Source: CAIVSN01 sp043778375 | Lineage (GTDB): Bacteria > Patescibacteriota > Gracilibacteria > BD1-5 > UBA2023 | Length of the DNA stretch: 5,356 nucleotides | Assembly: GCA_043778375.1 (NCBI GenBank) | Contig: JAYWGH010000047.1 | Location: forward strand, 1-5,356 | Direction: 5' to 3' | In this document: one piece after another, positions 1-5,356 of the stretch | How positions within the stretch are numbered: position 1 is the stretch's first letter | Layout: each line of letters begins with the position of its first letter | Program-made: the position numbers and the translations under genes | The notes under the pieces: model-generated | Told to the model about the DNA's origin: nothing | Databases searched by the model: none | The model's input: the letters and a program-made list of their open reading frames with translations, nothing else

Positions 1-1
1 T

Positions 2-373
2 TTAGCCTTTGAAGTATTCACAAGATTCAGTGTCCGCAAAGAACTTTTTACCGTTCAAAATGAATCTCTCGGCTATATACTACGAGGACAAATCATCGCT
101 ATGGGGATACAAATCATGAGCATGATCTATTATCTCGGGGTGAGTCATAGTAAAAATCCTTCGTTTAATGACCTCTGAACAGCGGTCATGGCGATTGTAT
201 CATTTGGACTTGTCGGAATCATCATGCAACAGGGTTCGCTCGCAATATTTGCTCGCTACCTCCATCTCGAACGCGAGATCATCGCAGAGGATAACCGCGC
301 CCTTGCTCGTACTGTCGAGGGATACCTCATTGCTATAGCTTGTATTATTGCTGCCGCTCTCTATGCCTACTAA
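2..373 (+). CDS. DUF350-family integral membrane protein, C-terminal part (5' end outside window)
   Basis: The frame is open from base 2 to the TAA at 371-373 if the TGA at 176-178 (residue 59 of the visible 123) is read as glycine. Three hydrophobic segments are visible, at about residues 24-47, 60-84 and 104-122. Between the last two is a charged loop with E-R-E-I followed by D-N-R-A-L-A, and the first segment is preceded by Q-N-E-S-L-G. This resembles one DUF350 repeat, in which an Asn-containing charged motif precedes a glycine/alanine-rich helix. The residues before position 18 may be the end of an earlier repeat, since two-repeat DUF350 proteins are common. DUF350 proteins (E. coli YjfL type) are inner-membrane proteins of unknown biochemical role, often encoded beside glutathionylspermidine-synthase-like ligases; such a ligase lies 2.5 kb downstream here. 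The next gene starts inside this one (11-base overlap), suggesting translational coupling. The family call comes from pattern memory, not a search. Confidence 0.7.
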
Positions 374-1688
374 TATCAACTCCTCTCACCCAGAGAGATT
401 TATTATCGCTAAAAATGCTCACGAGCTCTTTAGTGAGTGAGATCCTCAAATCGTAGAAAAACTCGGGGGATTTGCAGGCAAAGAATCATATAATTATGCA
501 TACACGGGAGATACGGAGTTTAAACGGTATTTTCGTGGTCAGTTTGAGCAGGTGAGTGAAATGATCAAGTTTTACGATCGTCCAGAGGCGTTTCTCGCTT
601 CGCTCAATCTTACACCGCATTTCGAGCGAGCAGAAACCCTCGTCAAGAGCATGCTCACTCCCCTCCCAAAAGATGGTCGTGCCCTTGTATTTGCCGCACT
701 CGATGCAGTCTCTCTCGCACTCGCTCTTCTCATACTCGGGGAGCTCGGTGCCAAAAATAGTGTGGTGAATTTTCTCTCTTCTCCCACGATTAATGGATCA
801 ACCAAGTCTTTTGAAGCTTACCTTCTCCTCCTAGCAGCAAAATCTTCTACTAGTATTTCAAAGCCCTTGGTTGAGTGTATCTTGCGACTCAAAAAGCTCA
901 CACCAACGAATATTGGAGAACACTACTTCTACCTCGAGGAAGATGAAGTGCCCCCTCCTTATAAAGTATCTGCAGCTCTCCCGGAGATTGTTCGGGCTCA
1001 GGCAGGTGTAAAATCCTCTCGGATGGTATATCGTCTCGGGATGACTCCAGATCAGGCTTTCATCGAAACCAAAAAGATCTCCCATCTCATACTCATCGAT
1101 AGCGCAGGTCAAGTAGGACCAAGTATCGAGTCACTTCGTGGTGTGGCGCGAGAGCTTGGGCCAAAAAAACTCATCGTCACTGAGCGGGCCTCTGGGGTCA
1201 CAGGGACCAAGTTTATTGCGTGAGCATACGAGGAGTACCTCGAGGAAAAAGCAAAGGAGTATACCAAACTCCAGTGAAGCTACACAAAGACGAGTGACGC
1301 TCTTACAAGCAGAATGAAAACTACCAAGAAGCTGTATAAAAGTAGTGGTTACCCTGAGACGAGTACAAGCACAAAAAAGAGTTATTCTCCCGAACAAATA
1401 CAAGCTGCTGTAGCAACAGCAAAAGAAAGGCGCAGTATAGCTCTCCTCTATCTTGGGGTTATTCCTCTCCTCTTCCTTGGACTCATTGTTACCCTCGGAG
1501 CTCCTTCATCAAATACCTCTTGAGGGTCGAGTACGGGCGGTAGTAGATGGTGGACAAGTAACTGGTCGAACGGAGGGAATAGCTCCTGGACTTCAAACGC
1601 GAGTAAGTCGACCGACTCTATTAGTAAGAGCTTTGGAGGTGGAGGGTTTAGTCGTGGTGGTGGGGGGAGTTTTTGAGGAGGAGGATAA
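363..1688 (+). CDS. Hypothetical 441-residue protein with one C-terminal membrane segment and Gly/Ser/Trp-rich tail
   Basis: Reading TGA as glycine joins several fragments into one frame from the ATG at 363 to the TAA at 1686-1688. In-frame TGAs fall at 438, 1221, 1275, 1521 and 1674 (residues 26, 287, 305, 387, 438). Residues 1 to about 356 look mainly soluble and helical, with one alanine/leucine-rich helix at about 107-125 that contains an Asp. A lysine- and threonine-rich stretch (about 305-340) leads to a strong membrane helix at about 358-379, preceded by K-E-R-R. The final 60 residues are low-complexity Gly/Ser/Asn/Trp and end in GGGGFSRGGGGSFGGGG. Tails of this kind, after a membrane helix, are known from TPM-domain (YgcG-like) proteins, but I see no TPM domain here. 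The start overlaps the DUF350 gene by 11 bases and has no Shine-Dalgarno sequence. Positive residues before the helix suggest a cytoplasmic N-terminal domain and an exported tail. Function is unknown; an envelope-anchored partner or target of the downstream ligase is a guess. Confidence 0.8.
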
Positions 1689-1705
1689 TAATAAGTACTC
1701 TATCT

Positions 1706-2089
1706 ATGGGAACCTACACAGGTCTATATTCGGGGCGGGTCATACCGCTGCTGCTTTTAATGCTCGGAATTTTAGCTGTTTACTGGGGGAGTTTTTGGTG
1801 GATATTCGTCCTAACTCTCATAGCCATGGTAAACTGATTTTCAATGAGCGGAACTACAGAAGATGTATTTTTAAATGGGTCTAAATTAGATTCTCTTAGT
1901 ATGGATATGAGAGTATTTTTTACTAACTTAACTCTATTCTTGATTTGTATATTTTCTCTGATGCAGATTTTTGCATTATTACCGATGCCTTTTTCTCTCA
2001 TTTTTATAATAGGAAGTGTTCTATTAGTTTTAGTTCACATCTGGGCAAACCAAAAACAACTAAAAGAATTTTCCGAGAGACTTACATAA
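1706..2089 (+). CDS. Small membrane protein, paralogue A of a tandem triplet (127 aa)
   Basis: The ORF runs from the ATG at 1706 to the TAA at 2087-2089, with one in-frame TGA at 1835 (residue 44) read as glycine. The N-terminal half is hydrophobic: residues 12-42 hold P-L-L-L-L-M-L-G-I-L-A-V-Y, a short W-G-S-F-W-W turn, then a second hydrophobic run. This could be a helical hairpin. A polar stretch at about 45-70 is followed by two more hydrophobic runs (about 72-92 and 95-111). The protein ends in a charged tail, I-W-A-N-Q-K-Q-L-K-E-F-S-E-R. The same head and tail occur in the next two genes, so the three are clearly paralogous. A start further downstream would lose the conserved head, which supports this ATG. 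Of the three, this copy differs most at its N-terminus and lacks the N-S-S-F-E-K motif. The family is not recognised. It lies 17 bases after the Gly-rich-tail gene and 6 before the next paralogue. Confidence 0.8.
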
Positions 2090-2095
2090 AAGTAT

Positions 2096-2476
2096 ATGCA
2101 AATAAGAAACTCGTCTTTCGAAAAAATCTTCCCAATAATTCTTTTAATCTTAGGAATTATTGGGGTTTACCTGGGTAATGCCTTGGTAGTCTTTGTGTTA
2201 TTTGTACTCGCACTGTTAAAGTGAACTCTTGAGACAGAAGTTACAAAACAGATATACAGAGTTGCTCCTAAGAAAAGTACACTTAAATCTGAAGTATCAG
2301 ATCTTATAGATATGATACTTGTCTACCTCATTTGTACTTGATTCATAGTGATTCTTACTACTATATTCCCTATCATCATAGCAGCAATGCTCTATATGCT
2401 GTGGTTAGTGTTTATTTTAAACCGTATCTGGCAAAATCAAAAAGAACTTAAAATAATCTCTGAGAGAGATATTTAG
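2096..2476 (+). CDS. Small membrane protein, paralogue B of a tandem triplet (126 aa)
   Basis: The ORF runs from the ATG at 2096 to the TAG at 2474-2476 and needs two TGA codons read as glycine, at 2222 (residue 43) and 2339 (residue 82). The head N-S-S-F-E-K (residues 5-10) is followed by P-I-I-L-L-I-L-G-I-I-G-V-Y and another hydrophobic run. A charged central loop (about 44-70, rich in Lys and Glu) precedes a long hydrophobic region of one or two helices (about 73-110). The tail I-W-Q-N-Q-K-E-L-K-I-I-S-E-R is shared with both neighbours. With TGA as stop, this gene leaves no ORF long enough to be noticed, so standard-code annotation would miss it. The first TGA falls at the same alignment column as those in paralogues A and C; the second aligns with Phe in both. 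Function is unknown. Three or four membrane passes with a cytoplasmic amphipathic tail is my topology estimate. Confidence 0.8.
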
Positions 2477-2487
2477 ACGTTCAATAT

Positions 2488-2853
2488 ATGAATAATTCAT
2501 CTTTCGAAAAAGTACTCCCAATAGTTTTCTTAATCTTGGGAATCCTTGGTGTATATTTCTCAAGTTTCTGGTGGATCCTGCTTTTAATCATACTCGCTAC
2601 TGGGAGATGAATTTTTATTACTAGAGCTACAGCAGATGTGAGTGAAGTTATTGTATTAGAGTTGTTTGTTTTTCTAGAACTAGCAGCAAAGTATACTGTT
2701 ACTTTTTTTGCTGCATGGATATTTTTTATACTATTACCAGCTTTGACCTTCTTTATCGTTTTCCTCATTGGAATATATATAGGCTTAAAAATTATTTGGG
2801 AAAATCAAAAGAAGCTCAAAAAAATCTCCGAGAATTCTTCTCCTTTAAAGTAG
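2488..2853 (+). CDS. Small membrane protein, paralogue C of a tandem triplet (121 aa)
   Basis: The ORF runs from the ATG at 2488 to the TAG at 2851-2853, with one TGA at 2608 (residue 41) read as glycine. N-S-S-F-E-K-V-L-P at residues 3-11 closely matches paralogue B in protein and DNA. It is followed by a hydrophobic hairpin with S-S-F-W-W at the turn, as in A (G-S-F-W-W). The middle loop is shorter than in A and B and carries Glu at 53 and 58. Strongly hydrophobic segments follow at about 55-78 and 80-100. The tail I-W-E-N-Q-K-K-L-K-K-I-S-E is conserved, with five extra residues after it. The gene starts 11 bases after B and ends 4 bases before the ATP-grasp gene, so it very likely belongs to the same transcript. 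No known family is recognised. Similarity to B exceeds similarity to A, which suggests B and C arose from the more recent duplication. Confidence 0.8.
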
Positions 2854-2857
2854 AATT

Positions 2858-4075
2858 ATGCTCCCAAAACTTATCCCTGCCTCCCCTTTCGTAACTCCTC
2901 AAGATTTTCAAACCTACTACACCACTAGGTCACATCTCCCGGGCTTTGATCCAAAGTATTTTGAGTATCTCGACTATGATCATATCGTAGAGTTTACTCC
3001 TGAGTCATGGGGAGAGCTCCGCGACCTAACAGCTCGGATAGACGCGATATTTCTAAAGGCGTACACGATCTCTCGACGAGACTTTGCGCTAAATATTCCA
3101 GAGTTTCAGTTGTTTGAGGAATACTTCTCGGCTGAGTTTCCACGCGATCGACAGTTCCTGGCTCGCTACGATGTAATCATCGACTCAGTGAGTGGTGAAT
3201 ACCAATACCTCGAAACAAATGCGAATACTCCTGGACTCATCACCGAGTCATATCATATAGCTCGCAGGCTCTGTCCCGAGTGATACGAGAATCCATCAGA
3301 TATTATGCTCCAATGAGTATATGATTTTTACACCCGAGCTCGTAAAATAGCCCAGGAACGCGGAGTAACTACTCCAAAACTCGCAATTCTCCTCGCTCAG
3401 AGTTTCGTAGATGAGGACTATCTCATGGCAAGTGACTATTTTAAGCTCCTTACTCCGATATTTTGAGCCCAAAATATCATCATCGGAGATATCTACGATG
3501 CACGAGTAACCCCTACTGAGCTCACTTTAAAAGGTGAGAAGATTGATATTATCCTCGGATTTTTCCCATTTGAATTCTACCTAACGGACGCTGAGTTTTT
3601 ATTGAGTCTCCTCGAGCTTGAAAAGAAAAATAAGCTCCAAATCGCAAATCCTCTAGAGTCGATGATCCTCCAAGATAAGCGTATTTTTGCGATTATCTGG
3701 GAGCATCTGGGTGAGTTTAGTCTCGACAAACAGTCACTCATAAAAAAGCATCTCCCCCATACTCTGAGTACCCTCCCTGACAATGATGGCTATCTGGCAA
3801 AATGGAGATTTGGGAGGTATGGTCACCAAATATATACAGACTCGCTCGTCACAAACACTGATACGCCAACTGACTTTATTTACCAGAAAAAGATCGAGCC
3901 GCTGAGATCTGATAGTTCGGGGAATTTCCTGGTACTCGGCGTATTTACAAACTATACAACTCCGCTCTCGGTGATAGCACGCAAACAGCGACCGCTCACA
4001 ACTGCAGATGAAGACTCTCGGGTGACTCTCTGCTACATAAAATCGCCTTCCTCTCTCGGAGAATTTTGTATATAA
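2858..4075 (+). CDS. Glutathionylspermidine-synthase-like ATP-grasp amidoligase
   Basis: The ORF runs from the ATG at 2858 to the TAA at 4073-4075 (405 residues). TGAs at 3281, 3314 and 3464 (residues 142, 153, 203) are read as glycine. It is the size of the synthetase half of glutathionylspermidine synthase; the N-terminal amidase half of bifunctional GspS is absent. Matching landmarks in order: R-Y-D (103-105) then E-T-N-A-N-T-P-G (119-126), resembling the Mg/ATP-binding R-x-D and E-x-N motifs; an I-D-I-I-L-G-F-F-P-F-E segment where the family has a Y-P-W-E-like motif; N-P-L-E-S-M-I-L-Q-D-K (264-274) then I-I-W-E (279-282), resembling P-x-W-K-x-x-L-S-N-K and L-L-W-E; K-W-R-F-G-R-Y-G (315-322), resembling K-P-x-x-x-R-E-G; and Arg375 near the C-terminus, where a catalytic Arg is expected. 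Such enzymes form an amide between a carboxylate and an amine using ATP. The substrate here is unknown; several motifs are divergent. No membrane segment is seen, so it is probably cytosolic. Confidence 0.8.
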
Positions 4076-4076
4076 T
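4071..4076 (+). promoter_or_regulatory. Possible -10 box (TATAAT) for an internal, leaderless promoter
   Basis: A perfect TATAAT overlaps the TAA stop of the ligase gene and ends six bases before the ATG at 4083. Transcription from it would start at or within a base or so of that ATG, giving a leaderless mRNA. A TG lies just upstream (4067-4068), one base further away than in a standard extended -10. No good TTGACA-like -35 is visible at the usual distance. It could be chance. Confidence 0.3.
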
Positions 4077-4082
4077 CCACCT

Positions 4083-5264
4083 ATGACCAAAATCACTCTC
4101 CTCGGCCCAAATAGCCCCGACTATCTCGCAACTCTCTCGCCCACGGCCTCTGAGGGCGATATGCGCCCCATCCTATGGGATAGTGCCAAGATCATACTTC
4201 AAAGTGGCAAAGCTTCATTTGAAGTCGGATACCGCACGACTACCAATCTCCTCGGGCAAACCAAAAAAGTACTCGATATCATCGATCGTTCAAACTCTGA
4301 GGTATTTTCTGTATTTGCAGATGTTGTATTTGCGATCCAGATCGTTGATGGTGATCCGCGCGTTATCACCCGAGTAGGTGAAAAACTCATCGCCTATGAA
4401 AAGTTTGGACGATCAGAAGTAGAGCTTGAGCCAGACGGAGACAAGCGTGAACTCACTCCCCTCGGATATTTTGGGTACTATGTTGCAAAGGATGGAATAA
4501 CTTTTAAGCCCTACTATCTCAGCCCAGTGCTTGATGGGGCAATCATACAGTTTAAGGACTACTTTGGATTTGGGAGTTACATAGACGACACTGACGGGAG
4601 TGAACACTTTGTGCTCCTCATAGAGGATATACTCTCTGATCCTGACGACTCAGACTGGTATTTTGTAAACAATTTTATACCCGATAGTGAGTCGCTTGAT
4701 TTCCCGGGGACTGCTGAGGTTAAAACCTGGAAGATCGAAGGAAATAGTGAGTATATCATAGCGCTCTCAGATGGAAAGAGTGCCTACATTGCTGAGAGTG
4801 GAGCTGTAGTGATGGGACGCCCTGATCATCTAATTGCAAAAAATGTATTTGCGTGGATACGCCATTTTGAAGACACCGACTCGGATATTATCGTTGGTAA
4901 GAACGAGCACGGAGTATTCCTCATAGACCGAAAAGATCCTGATATATCTAGTGCCGAGATAGCAGCAGTGCGGTATTACAAGGACTTTGTGGGAATACAA
5001 AAGAGTGCTGCATTCCCTCTCTTCTTACTCGAGGACTTTGATGGAACGGTCGTCATACTCGACGCTATCGGGAGTGAGATCGGACTTGCAGACTTCTCGG
5101 CTGATACCCAAGTACTCTCTATTCGTCTTGATTCACGAGCACAATCCATCACCGTAGGGCTTGCAACTGGAGACTCTCGAGTCTATCCACTCCTCAGTCG
5201 ACCAGAGGGACTCATTGCGAGTATGAAGTGAGATATACTCGATTTTATACGCCCTACTCAGTAG
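4083..5264 (+). CDS. Hypothetical acidic 393-residue protein, possibly a beta-repeat or propeller fold
   Basis: The ORF runs from the ATG at 4083 to the TAG at 5262-5264. The single in-frame TGA, at 5229 (residue 383), is read as glycine and adds G-D-I-L-D-F-I-R-P-T-Q after the point where a standard-code call would stop. The protein is rich in Asp, Glu and aromatic residues and has no signal peptide or membrane helix. From about residue 230 onward short hydrophobic strands alternate with turns (for example I-I-A-L-S-D-G-K, D-I-I-V-G-K-N-E-H-G, T-V-V-I-L-D-A-I-G), the look of a WG-repeat or propeller-like all-beta protein. That is only an impression. It follows the ligase gene by 7 bases and could be a soluble partner or scaffold of the ligase. 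A TATAAT lies just before its start. I do not recognise the family; correspondence to the beta-rich proteins of other DUF350/ligase operons (DUF4178, YjfK) was considered but not supported. Confidence 0.8.
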
Positions 5265-5266
5265 CC

Positions 5267-5356
5267 ATGACCGTTTACTCTATCACCAAGACCTTTGAGC
5301 GCCACCAAAAGTGACCTCGCTCAAGTCTCGACACTCTCGTAGGGCACCCAAATTTT
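5267..5356 (+). CDS. N-terminus of a further hypothetical gene (truncated by window end)
   Basis: An ATG at 5267, two bases after the preceding TAG, opens a frame that stays open for the remaining 30 codons when the TGA at 5312 (residue 16) is read as glycine. The visible peptide begins M-T-V-Y-S-I-T-K-T-F-E-R-H-Q-K. It is too short to assign. The tight spacing and the recoded TGA match the pattern of the rest of the operon, which supports it as a real gene. Confidence 0.6.

Larger units (their letters stand above)
1706..2853 (+). repeat. Tandem triplication of a small membrane-protein gene
   Basis: Three consecutive genes repeat with a period of about 390 bases. They share a head (P-x-x-x-L-x-L-G-I-x-x-V-Y) and a tail (I-W-x-N-Q-K-x-L-K-x-x-S-E), while the middles have diverged. 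Similarity persists at DNA level in the heads of B and C (from 2108 and from 2494) and in all three tails. From the conserved proline to the TGA codon the spacing is exactly 31 residues with no gaps in all three copies. Confidence 0.8.

Noticed and set aside
363..1688. Series of short ORFs that could be read as a decayed pseudogene
   Set aside because: All interruptions are TGA and in the same frame, never TAA, TAG or a frameshift, and the same holds for the neighbouring genes. Recoding explains this better than decay.
1689..1705. TAATAATAAG-rich spacer as a promoter for paralogue A
   Set aside because: There is no clear -35 or properly spaced -10, and the spacer is only 17 bases between genes on the same strand.
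1453..1884. 143-codon open frame on the plus strand spanning the Gly-rich tail and the start of paralogue A
   Set aside because: It is in a different frame from both supported genes. Its Gly/Val/Arg-rich sequence is what a shifted reading of the GGN-rich tail yields, and it is composite, with no coherent domain.
2481..2768. 95-codon minus-strand ORF opposite paralogue C, and other minus-strand ORFs (572-805, 858-1112, 1131-1403, 3734-4096)
   Set aside because: Each lies opposite a supported plus-strand gene, has no recognisable domain and would require dense antisense overlap.
3284..3601. Apparent gene-free gap between two halves of the ligase under the standard code
   Set aside because: The frame continues through with two further TGA codons, and the intervening sequence fits the middle of the ATP-grasp family.
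2..5356. Code 4 (TGA as tryptophan, Mycoplasma-like)
   Set aside because: TGG is used normally for tryptophan, one TGA lies within a glycine block, and flanking GC near 50% does not fit. An interfacial Trp at the paralogue column is conceivable, so this is disfavoured, not excluded.

Overview
The window looks like a piece of a Gracilibacteria (BD1-5) or Absconditabacteria (SR1) genome, Candidate Phyla Radiation bacteria that use genetic code 25, in which TGA is read as glycine. With TGA as stop the plus strand breaks into short, apparently truncated ORFs. With TGA as glycine it resolves into eight tightly packed genes that cover almost every base, contain 15 in-frame TGA codons in total and end only at TAA or TAG. 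The assignment rests on the reading frames, on one TGA inside a glycine-rich tail, and on a TGA at the same alignment column in three paralogues. No tRNA or phylogenetic marker gene lies in the window, so the lineage is inferred.

All genes are on the plus strand with gaps of 2 to 17 bases or an 11-base overlap, so they probably form one operon that runs off both ends. In order: the C-terminal part of a DUF350-type membrane protein (to 373); a 441-residue protein with one late membrane segment and a Gly/Ser/Trp-rich tail ending in GGGG blocks (363-1688); three tandem paralogous small membrane proteins of 127, 126 and 121 residues (1706-2089, 2096-2476, 2488-2853); a 405-residue glutathionylspermidine-synthase-like ATP-grasp ligase without the amidase half (2858-4075); a 393-residue acidic, soluble, beta-rich-looking protein (4083-5264); and the first 30 codons of a further gene (5267 to the end).

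DUF350 membrane proteins next to glutathionylspermidine-synthase-like ATP-grasp ligases are a known conserved pairing in other bacteria (the E. coli yjfL/yjfC type locus). The window therefore probably encodes a reduced, lineage-specific version of that membrane-associated amidoligase system: the ligase would join an amine or peptide-like substrate to a carboxylate, and the membrane proteins would be its partners or targets. The three paralogues, the Gly-rich-tailed protein and the 393-residue protein are not families I recognise and are the possibly undescribed parts. The three-paralogue block is visibly AT-richer than its flanks. No RNA genes, CRISPR arrays, insertion sequences or convincing terminators were seen, and there is no stretch over 20 bases without a gene.
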